Below are positions 1 through 8,596 of a stretch of 64,000 nt of DNA, one piece after another. The translations under genes were made by a program, and so were the position numbers. Source of the stretch: Streptomyces sp. HUAS MG91 (lineage in GTDB: Bacteria > Actinomycetota > Actinomycetes > Streptomycetales > Streptomycetaceae); NCBI RefSeq assembly GCF_040529335.1, contig NZ_CP159534.1, forward strand, positions 3,720,001-3,784,000, read 5' to 3'. The notes beneath the pieces were generated by a model that searched no databases, was not told the DNA's origin, and saw only the letters and a program-made list of their open reading frames with translations. Every line of letters starts with the position of its first letter. The first letter of the stretch is position 1.

Positions 1-309
1 GTTCTGCGCGGCACCGCCGAGCGCGGAGGCGAGGGCGAAGCCGATCAGGCCGGTGACGAAGGTCTGCTTGCGGCCCCACAGGTCGGCGATGCGCCCGCCG
101 AACAGGAGCAGGCCGCCGAAGGCGAGCGCGTAGGCCGTGATGACCCACTGCTTGTTGCCGTCGGATATGCCGAGGTCGCTCTGGGCGGCCGGCAGGGCGA
201 TGTTCACGATGGTGGCGTCGAGGACCACCATCAGCTGGGCGAGCGCGATGAAGACGAGTGCCTTCCAGCGCCGCGCGTCGGGTGCCGTGTCAGGCAAGGG
301 CGTACCCAC
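1..309 (-). CDS. DHA2-type MFS drug exporter, N-terminal part only
   Basis: The first 103 residues of a multidrug exporter of the major facilitator superfamily; the rest lies beyond the window edge. The GTG start at 309 is followed by a short hydrophilic lead and a first membrane helix containing LDATIVNIALP, the signature of the 14-helix DHA2 (EmrB/QacA) branch. Motif A, GGRIADLWGRKQTF, follows in the loop between helices 2 and 3. It lies 123 nt downstream of a TetR-type regulator on the same strand, so regulator and pump probably form one transcription unit. The drug or metabolite exported cannot be told from this part. Confidence 0.85.
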   Translation of the reverse strand, partial: MGTPLPDTAPDARRWKALVFIALAQLMVVLDATIVNIALPAAQSDLGISDGNKQWVITAYALAFGGLLLFGGRIADLWGRKQTFVTGLIGFALASALGGAAQN

Positions 310-432
310 AGCGGGACTCCAAGTCGTGAATAAGCGTGAGAATTCGGGTGCGTAAGGGCGTGTACGAGCGCCAGGCGGCCATGTCGGTACGTGCCTGGAG
401 AGGTGTACGGGAATGCGGGCTCGGGCGAGGAG

Positions 433-1095
433 CTAGTCCTGGCGGAGGTCCTCCAAGGTCGCGGCCTCACCCGGGAGTTCCGAGCGGGCGGGTGTCATCA
501 GGCCGTCGAGGAACAGCTGGAGATGACGGTGGACGTAGCGGTCGAAGCCCAGGCATGCCGTGCCCGGCAGCGGCCTGGTGAGCTGGGAGAGGGCGACCAT
601 CAGGTCCCCGACGCCGACGTCGGGGCGCAGCCGCCCGGCCGCGTGGGCGCGGCCGATGAGGTCCTCGATGGCGGCGGTGAGCCGGTCCAGGGAGGCGACC
701 ACCTCGGGGTGGTCCTTGTCGAAGGTCGCGTTGAGCAGCGGACACAGCGCGCCGATGCGCTCGTCCGCCGCGGCGTGCACGAAACCGCGCAGCACCTCGA
801 AGGAGTCCTCGCCGGCTTCCTCGGCGGCGAGTGCCCGCTCCGCGTGGTCCGTCACATGGTCGGTGACCGTCAGGACGACGTGGTGCAGCAGCTCTGAACG
901 GTCCTTGAAGTTCCGGTAGAGCGTGGCGTTGCCGACGCCCGCGCGCCGGGCCACCTCGTCGAGCGGGAGCTCCGTCCCGTGCTCGACCAGCAGCTCGCGC
1001 GCGGCGGCCACGATCCGCTCCCGGTTGCGCACGGCGTCGGCCCGCGGGCGCGGGACGCGGCGCTGCGGCTGCTCGGTCACGGGGGCGGTGGCCAC
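433..1095 (-). CDS. TetR family transcriptional regulator of the adjacent exporter
   Basis: A TetR-family repressor, probably controlling itself and the exporter after it. The helix-turn-helix is complete: RNRERIVAAARELL, then DEVARRAGVGNATLYRNFKDR. The C-terminal ligand-binding part is of the kind often annotated in Streptomyces as SbtR-like. Start choice: an AGAGGAG ribosome binding site lies 6 nt before the GTG at 1095, giving 220 residues. The reading frame stays open to a GTG at 1167, but that start has no good binding site and would bury one of two repeated palindromes (1138-1154 and 1177-1193) in coding sequence. With the shorter start both palindromes fall in the promoter, as expected for operators. 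Confidence 0.8.
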   Translation of the reverse strand: MATAPVTEQPQRRVPRPRADAVRNRERIVAAARELLVEHGTELPLDEVARRAGVGNATLYRNFKDRSELLHHVVLTVTDHVTDHAERALAAEEAGEDSFEVLRGFVHAAADERIGALCPLLNATFDKDHPEVVASLDRLTAAIEDLIGRAHAAGRLRPDVGVGDLMVALSQLTRPLPGTACLGFDRYVHRHLQLFLDGLMTPARSELPGEAATLEDLRQD

Positions 1096-1137
1096 GACGG
1101 TCTCCTCTGGCAGTGATGGGGGTCCGGATTCGGGAAG

Positions 1138-1193
1138 CGGGGAGCGCGTCCCCGTTTTGTCGGACACCTAGCCAAACGGGGAAAGCGTCCCCG
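1138..1193. promoter_or_regulatory. Tandem 17-bp palindromes, candidate TetR operators
   Basis: CGGGGAGCGCGTCCCCG at 1138-1154 and CGGGGAAAGCGTCCCCG at 1177-1193 differ only at two central positions and start 39 bp apart. Both lie just upstream of the chosen start of the TetR gene. Two copies of one palindrome directly before a TetR gene are most simply read as autoregulatory operators. Binding is inferred, not shown. Confidence 0.6.
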
Positions 1194-1336
1194 GTTATTT
1201 CCCGCCCCCCATGTGACCTGGCTCACATGCCTCTGAGCGCAGAAACCCACGATCGGCGCACCCAGCGCGCGACCCGCCGCACCTCGTCACAGGGTGATCG
1301 AAACGGACCCCGGACCACGACGGTGAGGCGGATCGG

Positions 1337-2611
1337 ATGCGGCAGCAGATACGCAGGGGCCGGCGCGGCGCGCTGCTCGCCGGGGCCACCGCCGTGGCCC
1401 TCGCGCTGACCATGACCGCCAGCACCGGCCGGACCGTCGACAGCCGCACGACCGCCGCGGGACCGGTGGCACTCGCCCGGGCCACCTCCCTCGGCTCCTG
1501 CATGATCCGCGGAACCCTCGGCGTCCAGATGTCGGAGGGCGTCCCGACCGCCTCCGGCTACGCCCGCTCCACCGGCACCGTCCACGCGCTCAACCTGATG
1601 GTCGACTTCCCCGACGCCCCCGGTGAGGACAGCGCCACGGACCGGCTCGCGGAGTTCTTCCCGCAGACCCAGCGCTGGTTCGCCACCGCCTCGTACGGAA
1701 AGCTCGACTACGTCCCCGAGGCCCCGGTCGAGCACTGGCTGCGGATGCCGAAGGCGTTCAGCGCGTACGGGATAGAGCGCGGCGCCCCCTTCGACCCCGG
1801 CTACCGCGAGCTGGTCGACGACATCGTGGCGACCGCCGACCCGGACGTGGACTTCCGTGACTACGACCTCGTGAACATCCTCGTCACCCCGAACGCCGGG
1901 CCGTCCGCCCTGGACACCGTGCTGTCCGTGACCTTCGCCGGCAACCACGACGCCCCCGTCGCCGACGGGGTGCCGCTGTCGAACGTGTCCTTCGTGTACT
2001 CCCGGCAGGACGACGGCTCCGGCTCCTACGCGGAGACCGGCTACCGCGTCCTGCCGCACGAGAACGGGCACGTCTTCGGGCTGCCCGACCTCTACACCCA
2101 GGACGGCGGGGGCGCCGTCGGGCACTGGGACATCATGAGCGAGGACTGGGGCGTGGGGAACGATCTGCTCGGCTGGCACAAGTGGAAGCTGGGCTGGCTC
2201 GACGACTCCCAGATCCGCTGCGCCGCCCAGCCCGGCACCACCCAGCACGTGCTCTCGCCGATGGGGGCGCAGGGCGGCGGTACGAAGATGGCGTTCGTGC
2301 CGCTGACGGGGAGAACCGGGTACGCGGTGGAGGTGCGCACGCCCGGCGGCAACGACGAGGCGGTGTGCCGGCCCGGGGTGCTGATCTACCGCGTCGACGC
2401 CGACGTCGACACCGGGCACGGGCCCGTCACCGTGGAGGACGCGACGCCGGACTCCGGGGGCTGCACGCGCCGCCCCAACGTCCACGCCGAACTCTCCGAC
2501 GCGACGTGGCGGCCCGGGGAAGTGTTCCGGGACCGCAGGTCGGGGGTCCGCATCGCGGTCACCGGGGTGGACGCGTCCGGCGACTACCGGGTATCGGTGA
2601 CCCGGAAATAG
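1337..2611 (+). CDS. Secreted M6-like zinc metalloprotease
   Basis: A 424-residue exported peptidase. Residues 1-28 form a signal peptide (RQQIRRGRR, then a hydrophobic Ala/Leu stretch). The zinc site is HENGH at residues 241-245 followed by VFGLPD, an HExxH site as in the immune-inhibitor-A-like M6 peptidases, and DIMSEDWG further on resembles the Met-turn region. The C-terminal 130 residues look like a beta-rich accessory domain. It stands alone between the divergent TetR gene and a convergent acyl-CoA synthetase. Its substrate is unknown; extracellular protein breakdown is the likely role. Confidence 0.82.
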   Translation: MRQQIRRGRRGALLAGATAVALALTMTASTGRTVDSRTTAAGPVALARATSLGSCMIRGTLGVQMSEGVPTASGYARSTGTVHALNLMVDFPDAPGEDSATDRLAEFFPQTQRWFATASYGKLDYVPEAPVEHWLRMPKAFSAYGIERGAPFDPGYRELVDDIVATADPDVDFRDYDLVNILVTPNAGPSALDTVLSVTFAGNHDAPVADGVPLSNVSFVYSRQDDGSGSYAETGYRVLPHENGHVFGLPDLYTQDGGGAVGHWDIMSEDWGVGNDLLGWHKWKLGWLDDSQIRCAAQPGTTQHVLSPMGAQGGGTKMAFVPLTGRTGYAVEVRTPGGNDEAVCRPGVLIYRVDADVDTGHGPVTVEDATPDSGGCTRRPNVHAELSDATWRPGEVFRDRRSGVRIAVTGVDASGDYRVSVTRK

Positions 2612-2646
2612 CGGCCCGTCGTTCGGCTGCGGCTCTCGTCGTGGCC

Positions 2647-2739
2647 GGTCGCGCAGTTCCCCGCGCCCCTGAGGCATGCGCTGCGCGCAGCCTCCCTGAA
2701 GGCCGCAGGCCTCTCAGGGGCGCGGGGAACTGCGCGACC
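2647..2739. repeat. Dispersed GGGGCGCGGGGAACTGCG hairpin, copy 1 (bidirectional terminator)
   Basis: A perfect 26-bp inverted repeat with arms at 2647-2672 and 2714-2739, and a 41-nt loop that can itself fold. It lies between the convergent protease and acyl-CoA synthetase genes, where a two-way terminator is needed. The arm CAGGGGCGCGGGGAACTGCG recurs at 17050, 17107, 28075, 45761 (one change) and 50815. Confidence 0.75.
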
Positions 2740-2773
2740 AGCCCCCACCGGGCCCGCGGACGAACGACGACCC

Positions 2774-4480
2774 CTAAAGCAGCCCGCGCCGCAACTCCCG
2801 CTTCAACACCTTCCCCGTAGCGTTCCGCGGCAACGCCCCCTCCTGCACCACCACCCGCTCGGGCACCTTGAACCCGGCCAGCCCCCGCGCGGCGAACTCC
2901 CGTACCCCGGCGGAGTCGAGCCCCGACCCGCCCCGCACCCGCACCACCGCCGCGACGACCTCCCCGAGCAACGGATGCGGAACCCCCACCACCGCCGCCT
3001 CCAGCACATCGGGGTGCCCGTGCAGCACCCCCTCGACCTCGACGCAGTACACGTTCTCCCCGCCCCGGATCACCATGTCCTTGATCCGGTCGACGACGCT
3101 GATCAGCCCGTCGGAGGAGATCTCGGCGAGGTCCCCGGTCCTGAACCACCCGTCGCCGGTGAAGGCGGCCGAGGTCGCGCCGGGATCGTCCCAGTAGCCC
3201 CGGATCAGACACTGCCCCCGCAGCCACAGCTCCCCCACCTCCCCCGCCCCGAGCACCGCGCCACCCGGATCGACGACCCGCGCCTCGACGGCCGGCGCGG
3301 GCCGCCCCACGCTGCCGGGCACCCGCCGGTACTGCTCGCCGAAGTTGGCGCTGATGCCGCCGAGCGTCTCGGTGAGGCCGTAGCCGTTGCGGGGTTCGAC
3401 GCGGTCGCCGAAGCGGGCGGTGAGCCGGGCCACCAGCTCCGGCGGCGCCGCGGCCCCGCCCGTGTTGAACATGGTCAGGGTCGGCAGATCGTCGTCCAAC
3501 TCATCCGCCCTGGCGAGCAGTTGGAGCGCCGTCGCCGGGACCCCGCCGAAACTCCCGATGCCGTGCTCCCGGATCAGGGCGAGCGCGGCATCGGTGTCCC
3601 ACTTGCGCATCAGGACGAGCGTGCCGCCCGCCGCCATGGCCGCGTAGAACCCGGTGAAGGCCGCGACATGGAAGAAGGGGAAGGTGAGCAGCCCGGGCAG
3701 GAGCGGCCCCTGCCCCGGCATCACACCCCGCCCGAGCGAGGAAAGCGCCGCGAAATAGCGGGGGTTGGCGATGGCGGCCATGTGCGCGTGATGGGTGGCG
3801 ACGGCACCCTTGGGGCGGCCCGTGGTGCCGGAGGTGTAGAGGATCGTGGCGTCCGCCTCCGGGGAGACGTCGACGTCGGGCGGCCCGAGCAGCGGATCGG
3901 CGACGGGCAGGTCCCCGTACCGCTCGACGCGCGGCCCGACCGCCTCGCGCCCCTCCTCGTGGCAGACCAGCGTCCAGGGCCGTTCGCCGTCCTTCGCGGC
4001 GGCCAGCCAGGGCGCGACGCGCTCGTACCGCTCCCCGTCGACGATCAGCACGCGCGGGCGGCAGTCGTCCAGCGCGTAGGCGATCTCATCGGCGGTCCAC
4101 CAGGAGTTCAGCGGCACCGCCACCAGACCCGCCAACTGCGCGGCCCAGAAGCCGACTTGCCACTCGGGATGGTTGCGCATGGCGATGACGGCACGGTCGC
4201 CGGGCCGCAGTCCGTAACCGCCCTCGTCCTCGGCGGCCAGGAAACGGCGGGCCAGCGCGCTCGCGCCCGCGAAGAACTCGCCGTACGTGAGCCGGCCGCT
4301 GTCGGCGATCAGGAACGGCGTGTCACCGAACGCCCAGGTCGTCTCGGCGAACTCCCGCAGCGTGCGCGGCCCTTCGGCGTAGGAGAGGCGCCCTGCCTCG
4401 TCCGCCACGACGGCGAAGGGCGCACCGGGGGCGGTGAGCAGGGCGTCCAGGGCTCTCAGGTCTTCCGGGGACGAGGCCAT
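2774..4480 (-). CDS. Acyl-CoA synthetase (AMP-forming)
   Basis: An adenylate-forming ligase of 568 residues that activates a carboxylic acid to the acyl-AMP and then the CoA thioester. The phosphate-binding loop is ILYTSGTTGRPKGAV. NGYGLTETLGG, GDGWFRTGDLAEI and DRIKDMVIRGGENVY follow in the normal order, and the C-terminal catalytic lysine is in LPRNATGKVLKREL. The ATG at 4480 was preferred over an upstream GTG at 4606, because the extra 42 residues do not resemble the family; the ribosome binding site is weak. The gene stands alone, so the substrate (fatty, aromatic or cyclic acid) cannot be assigned. It lacks the palindrome shared by the catabolic genes at 25 and 43-47 kb. Confidence 0.88.
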   Translation of the reverse strand: MASSPEDLRALDALLTAPGAPFAVVADEAGRLSYAEGPRTLREFAETTWAFGDTPFLIADSGRLTYGEFFAGASALARRFLAAEDEGGYGLRPGDRAVIAMRNHPEWQVGFWAAQLAGLVAVPLNSWWTADEIAYALDDCRPRVLIVDGERYERVAPWLAAAKDGERPWTLVCHEEGREAVGPRVERYGDLPVADPLLGPPDVDVSPEADATILYTSGTTGRPKGAVATHHAHMAAIANPRYFAALSSLGRGVMPGQGPLLPGLLTFPFFHVAAFTGFYAAMAAGGTLVLMRKWDTDAALALIREHGIGSFGGVPATALQLLARADELDDDLPTLTMFNTGGAAAPPELVARLTARFGDRVEPRNGYGLTETLGGISANFGEQYRRVPGSVGRPAPAVEARVVDPGGAVLGAGEVGELWLRGQCLIRGYWDDPGATSAAFTGDGWFRTGDLAEISSDGLISVVDRIKDMVIRGGENVYCVEVEGVLHGHPDVLEAAVVGVPHPLLGEVVAAVVRVRGGSGLDSAGVREFAARGLAGFKVPERVVVQEGALPRNATGKVLKRELRRGLL

Positions 4481-4677
4481 ACCGGACGGTACGTCCCGGT
4501 GCCCGCCCCGCGTCAAGGTGCCTGCACCGACCACCCTTCGGCCACCTGCTGACTGCATCGGGCAGCGGTCCCCCGTTCGAGTGACAGGGGGTCTCCCGGT
4601 GTGCAACGCTCCGTGTCTGGAAACCGGTCCACCAGTGGAGTCCTCCGGAGTCCCGCTGGGAGAGGTGAGTTCCCCCC

Positions 4678-6795
4678 ATGGCCACGCAGAGCGACAACCC
4701 CAAGCACGGCAACCTGCCCCTGGAGACCACGGCGTTCATCGGCCGGTCCCGGCAGACGGACGAGGTCCTGGAGGCCCTCGGCACAGCACGCCTCGTCACC
4801 CTCACCGGCCCGGGGGGCATCGGCAAGACCCGGATCGCGCTGCGGGCCGCCGCGCGGACCGCGCCCGGCTTCGCCCAGGGCGCCTGGCTGGTGGAGCTCT
4901 CCCCGGTGCTCTCCCCCGACCTGCTGGAACACACCGTCGCCGGCGTCCTGGGGGTGGCCGACCAGACGAACCGCCCCCTCGTCGACGTCCTCTCGGACTA
5001 CCTGCGCGACCGCGAACTGCTCCTCGTCCTGGACACCTGCGAGCACCTCGTCAAGGAGTGCGCCGAGCTGACCAGGACGCTGCTCGCGGCGGCGCCCGGC
5101 CTGCGCGTCCTGGCCACCAGCCGGCAAGCCCTCGACATCCCGGACGAGTACCGCGTCGCCGTCGGCCCCATGCACACCGGCCCGGAGGGCGAGGCCGCCG
5201 CGCTGCTGCGCACCCGCGCCTGGCCGGACGGCGAACCCGCGCCCGACAGCGCCGACCAGGACGAACTGGCGCGGCTCTGCGCCCTGTTGGACGGCGTCCC
5301 GCTCGCCATCGAACTGGCCGCCGGCCTCCTGCGCGCCACCTCGGCCGACCACCTGATCAACCGCCTCGACGAACGCATGAACGTCCTGTCGTCGAACGCC
5401 GGCACCGAACCGCCCGTCGCCGACGACGGTCTCGACGACTGCGTCCCCACGGTCCACCGGCCCGTCCGGCACAGCGGACTGCGCACCACCATCGGCTGGA
5501 GCCACGAGTGGTGCACCCCGCAGGAGCGGCTGCTGTGGGCCCGGCTCTCCGTCTTCCCCGGCAGCTTCGACGCCCACGCCGTCGACTTCGTGTGCAGCGT
5601 GGACCCGCTCGCCGACTGCGACCTCACCGAGGTCGTCGACGGCCTCGTCGCCAAGTCCGTCCTGCTGCGCGAGGGCCCGCCGCAGGACCCCCGCTACCGG
5701 CTCCTCGACACCGTGCGCGAGTACGGCGCCGAATGGCTCGACCGGCTCGGCGAGAGCGACCGGCTGCGGCTGCGCCACCGGGACTACTACCGGCACCTGG
5801 CGCACCGCGGCGACCAGGAGTGGATCGGCCCCGACCAGGCCCAGTGGCAGGCCCGCACGGTCACCGAGCTGCCCAATCTGCGGGCCGCCCTCGACACCTG
5901 CCTGCTCACCGAGCCCGACACGGCGCTGGAGATGGCGAGCGACCTCGTCTACTTCTGGTTCTGCTGCGGGCACCTGCGCGAGGGCCGGCACTACACGGAG
6001 GCGGCCCTCGCCCTCGCCCCCGACCGGCCGCGCGAGGCCGCGCGGGCGCTGTGGTCGTGCGGCATGGTCGCCGTCGGCCAGGGCGACCTGGAGGCCGCCA
6101 GCCGGCTGACGACCGAGGCGCGGGCGCTGGCCGAGAAGTACGCCGACGAGCCCGCGCTGGCCGGCGCCCTGTGCGTGCACGCCAGCGCCCTGACCCTCCA
6201 GGGCGCCCCCGACCAGGCCCTTCCCCTCTACGCGGCGGCGCACGAGCAGGCCGCCCGCACCGGCCCGCGCATCATCGAGCTGATCTCGCTGCCGGTGTGG
6301 GGCTACGCGCACATGATGCTCGGCGACGCCGACGGGGTGCGGGCCCGCGTCGACCGCCTCAAGGAGCTGACGGCCCCGATCGGCGAGATGTGGGCGGGCG
6401 CCTACGCCGACTACGTCTGGGGCAACCAGTGCATCGCCCAGGGCAGCCCGGCCGAGGCGATCGCCCCGCTGTGCTCGTCCCTGGAGGCCAAGTGCCACCT
6501 GGACGACCTCTACGGCGTGGCGGTCACCCTCGACTCCCTCGCCCTCGCCGCCACCGGCGACCGCCGCCCGGAACTGGCGGCCCGCATCTTCGGCCTGGTG
6601 GACCGCGCCTGGAACATCCTGGGCACCCCGCACCTGGGCTCCCCGGAGATGACCGAACACCGCCGGACCTGCGAGGCGGCGGTCCGCGCGGCCCTCTCCC
6701 CCGCGGCCTACACCACCCTCTACACCGAGGGCGCCGACTCCCCCTCGATCCACACCGGCGTCACCACCCTCCTGGAAACCCTGGAAACCCCCTGA
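4678..6795 (+). CDS. STAND-type NTPase with TPR-like C-terminus (regulator-like, no HTH)
   Basis: A 705-residue signal-transduction ATPase. Walker A is GPGGIGKT (Lys50), LLLVLDTCEH forms Walker B, and LLDGVPLAIELAAG is the GxPLA motif of the AP-ATPase family. The second half is helical and TPR-like. Streptomyces relatives of this layout usually end in a LuxR-type, or begin with an OmpR/BTAD-type, DNA-binding domain. Neither is visible here: the protein starts seven residues or so before the ATPase region and ends in ITTLYTEGADSPSIHTG-like sequence with no helix-turn-helix. It may therefore act through a partner protein. An AGAGG ribosome binding site precedes the ATG. It is divergent from the acyl-CoA synthetase. 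Confidence 0.78.
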   Translation: MATQSDNPKHGNLPLETTAFIGRSRQTDEVLEALGTARLVTLTGPGGIGKTRIALRAAARTAPGFAQGAWLVELSPVLSPDLLEHTVAGVLGVADQTNRPLVDVLSDYLRDRELLLVLDTCEHLVKECAELTRTLLAAAPGLRVLATSRQALDIPDEYRVAVGPMHTGPEGEAAALLRTRAWPDGEPAPDSADQDELARLCALLDGVPLAIELAAGLLRATSADHLINRLDERMNVLSSNAGTEPPVADDGLDDCVPTVHRPVRHSGLRTTIGWSHEWCTPQERLLWARLSVFPGSFDAHAVDFVCSVDPLADCDLTEVVDGLVAKSVLLREGPPQDPRYRLLDTVREYGAEWLDRLGESDRLRLRHRDYYRHLAHRGDQEWIGPDQAQWQARTVTELPNLRAALDTCLLTEPDTALEMASDLVYFWFCCGHLREGRHYTEAALALAPDRPREAARALWSCGMVAVGQGDLEAASRLTTEARALAEKYADEPALAGALCVHASALTLQGAPDQALPLYAAAHEQAARTGPRIIELISLPVWGYAHMMLGDADGVRARVDRLKELTAPIGEMWAGAYADYVWGNQCIAQGSPAEAIAPLCSSLEAKCHLDDLYGVAVTLDSLALAATGDRRPELAARIFGLVDRAWNILGTPHLGSPEMTEHRRTCEAAVRAALSPAAYTTLYTEGADSPSIHTGVTTLLETLETP

Positions 6796-6880
6796 CCGCG
6801 GCCCAGAGCCCCCCACCCCGCCGAACCACCCTCGGCTACACTGTCCGCGACGGCGCTGCACCACTTCGCCGCCTTGCCCC

Positions 6881-6956
6881 GCCTTCGTAGCTCAGGGGAT
6901 AGAGCACCGCTCTCCTAAAGCGGGTGTCGCAGGTTCGAATCCTGCCGGGGGCACCA
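6881..6956 (+). tRNA. tRNA-Arg (anticodon CCT)
   Basis: A full cloverleaf folds by eye. The acceptor stem is GCCTTCG/CGGGGGC with G-U pairs; the D arm is GCTCAGGGGATAGAGC. The anticodon arm is CCGCT-CTCCTAA-AGCGG with CCT in the middle of the loop. The T arm is GCAGG-TTCGAAT-CCTGC. Discriminator A is followed by an encoded CCA. It reads arginine codon AGG. tRNA genes of this kind are common integration sites for actinobacterial elements, and an integrase remnant lies just downstream. Confidence 0.95.
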
Positions 6957-6960
6957 GTCG

Positions 6961-6995
6961 AAAGGCCCCGGACCGATCATGGTCCGGGGCCTTTT
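6961..6995 (+). terminator. Rho-independent terminator of tRNA-Arg
   Basis: A 14-bp perfect stem, AAAGGCCCCGGACC, pairs with its complement around a GATCAT loop and ends in TTTT. It begins 5 nt after the CCA end of the tRNA. Confidence 0.9.
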
Positions 6996-7010
6996 GCATC
7001 TCCTTCTGAC

Positions 7011-7190
7011 ATCAACGCGGGCGGTCACTGACGACCGCGACGGGTCCTGAGCGGAGTGCCCGAGGATCTCCCTCACGACGCGGGGCGCGACTCCGACCGC
7101 TGGGAGGAGGTTCGCGGCGTGGCGATCATTGACCTCGCGTCCGTGGGACAGATGACGCAGCCACGAGCGCACACTGGCGTCGACCCGTGA
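7011..7190 (-). pseudogene. Tyrosine-recombinase (integrase) C-terminal remnant
   Basis: The minus strand encodes about 60 residues resembling the catalytic C-terminal part of pSAM2-type integrases: SWLRHLSHG (LRH box), then NLLPAVGVAPRVVREILGHS (the HGH-box region), then S-VTARVDV where intact enzymes read roughly VTxxxYxHV. The N-terminal domain, the catalytic arginine-containing first half and the nucleophilic tyrosine are missing, and there is an insertion after LRH. It points towards the tRNA-Arg gene. This is read as the dead end of an element that once integrated in the tRNA. The match is from memory of the family. Confidence 0.6.
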
Positions 7191-7250
7191 CCGGAGGCAA
7201 CATGCTCTGCGTCTCGGCTGCGGCAGTAACCGCAGAGCTATGGTGCGGTG

Positions 7251-7835
7251 ATGAGTAATGACTCCCTCCTGGGAAGCGCCGTCCGCCTCATCCCGCTGTC
7301 CGTTGAACATGCGGAAGCTCTCTTACCTTCTGCGTCGGATCCCGAAGTCTGGCAATGGATGCCCCGGCCTCGTCCTGAGTCGCTGACACAGATTCGGGCG
7401 ATGCTCGGCCAGATGCTGGCGGACCGGACCCGGCGATGCTTCGCGGTCCAACGCCTCACGGACGAGGCGGTGATCGGATCGACCAGTCTGTACGATCTCG
7501 ACCTCATCCAGGGCAGGGCCGAGATCGGTGCCACCTGGTTCGACAGGTCGTGCTGGGGCGGCCCCTACAACGCCGAATCCAAACTTCTGCTGTTCTCTCA
7601 CGCCTTCAACGATCTCGGCCTGGCCAGAATCGCCCTGCGCACCGACAACCTCAACCTGCGTTCCCAGCAGGCCCTGACACGGTTGGGGCTGGTCTTCGAG
7701 GGGACACTGCGCAGCCACATGGTGCGTCAGGACGGCACTCGCCGTGACTCGTTGTACTACAGCGTGCTCGCGGACGAGTGGCCGTCCCTGCGCGAGAAGT
7801 TGCTGACCCGGGTCGCGGCCAAGACCTCTGTCTGA
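7251..7835 (+). CDS. GNAT acetyltransferase, RimJ/RimL type, with a TTA codon
   Basis: A 194-residue GCN5-related N-acetyltransferase. The RimL-like pattern is clear: LIPLSVEHAEAL at the N-terminus, then VIGSTSLYDLD, EIGATWFDRSCWGGPYN with the acetyl-CoA-binding region, and RIALRTDNLNLRSQQALTRLG. The ATG at 7251 is preceded by an in-frame GTG at 7248, and neither has a good ribosome binding site. Codon 25 is TTA (7323-7325), the rarest Streptomyces codon, read only by the bldA tRNA. Together with the place beside a tRNA and an integrase remnant, this suggests horizontal origin. The substrate is unknown (protein N-terminus, amino acid or antibiotic). Confidence 0.85.
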   Translation: MSNDSLLGSAVRLIPLSVEHAEALLPSASDPEVWQWMPRPRPESLTQIRAMLGQMLADRTRRCFAVQRLTDEAVIGSTSLYDLDLIQGRAEIGATWFDRSCWGGPYNAESKLLLFSHAFNDLGLARIALRTDNLNLRSQQALTRLGLVFEGTLRSHMVRQDGTRRDSLYYSVLADEWPSLREKLLTRVAAKTSV

Positions 7836-7871
7836 TCAACGGCCGCCCTTCACTGGCCACTCCACATAGAG

Positions 7872-8438
7872 CTACGCATCAGAAGGGTCTTGAACCGGTC
7901 GCCAAGGAGGGGGCCAGGGTGCCTCGCGCAACTGGCCCATATCGGCTATCCGCAAGCTGCGGCGCGCATGCTGGTAGAACTCCGCGCGTGCGGCGCGGTA
8001 CTCGCTGAAGGCCTGCGCCCAAGACGAGGGGTTACCCGTCAACTGGCCCCGAGCGAGCCACTCAAGGTGCCAGATGCTCCTGTTGAGGATTTGCACTGCC
8101 CGCGCGGTTTCAGCGTTGGTCAGGAGACTGAGAGCTTCCACCAGGGCTGCGCGCCGGCCTTCGATCACTGCAGCTTGCTCCAGCTCGGCCTCGGTCGGCT
8201 CAAGCGGTGCCGGATGGCTGGTAAGACCTCGGTGAGCGGCAAGCCGTTGGTAGCGGGCAGCGCACTCCTTCACCGCATGCCCGTATTCGCTGTACGCCTG
8301 GAAGAGCTGGCCGTCCCAGCGGATCTCCTGCTGCCTGCGCCAACGACCGCGTTCGGTAAGTGCCCCAACCACGTAGGACATCAGACCACCCACTACTACG
8401 CCGATCAGCGTTGGTAGTTGATCAAGAATCCCACTCAT
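7872..8438 (-). CDS. Hypothetical protein with one N-terminal membrane anchor
   Basis: No family was recognised. The 188 residues start with a single hydrophobic segment (LPTLIGVVVGGLMSYVVG) followed by TERGRWRRQQEIRWDG, a pattern often seen in small Streptomyces proteins: a membrane anchor, then a charged helical cytoplasmic domain of about 150 residues. The body is rich in Ala, Glu and Arg and probably all alpha-helical. It is convergent with the GNAT gene. Function unknown. Confidence 0.7.
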   Translation of the reverse strand: MSGILDQLPTLIGVVVGGLMSYVVGALTERGRWRRQQEIRWDGQLFQAYSEYGHAVKECAARYQRLAAHRGLTSHPAPLEPTEAELEQAAVIEGRRAALVEALSLLTNAETARAVQILNRSIWHLEWLARGQLTGNPSSWAQAFSEYRAARAEFYQHARRSLRIADMGQLREAPWPPPWRPVQDPSDA

Positions 8439-8596
8439 ACGCCCCCCTGATGAAACGCCTGCAAGCTACATACCCGGGCCCGAATCCTCAGCTTCGGATT
8501 GCCGAGAGGGACGACCACGCGGACCTGCTCTGCGCTGTACGGAGCAACGGAGCCCCACGAGGCCACAGCCCGACCGTTCTCCCGGATCAGTGCGGC

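Noticed and set aside
2774..4552. Long plus-strand frame opposite the acyl-CoA synthetase
   Set aside because: It is the antisense shadow of a gene with a complete set of adenylation motifs.
6915..7010. Minus-strand peptide ending WCPRQDSNLRHP
   Set aside because: This is the well-known false translation of a tRNA T arm and acceptor stem; the DNA is tRNA-Arg.
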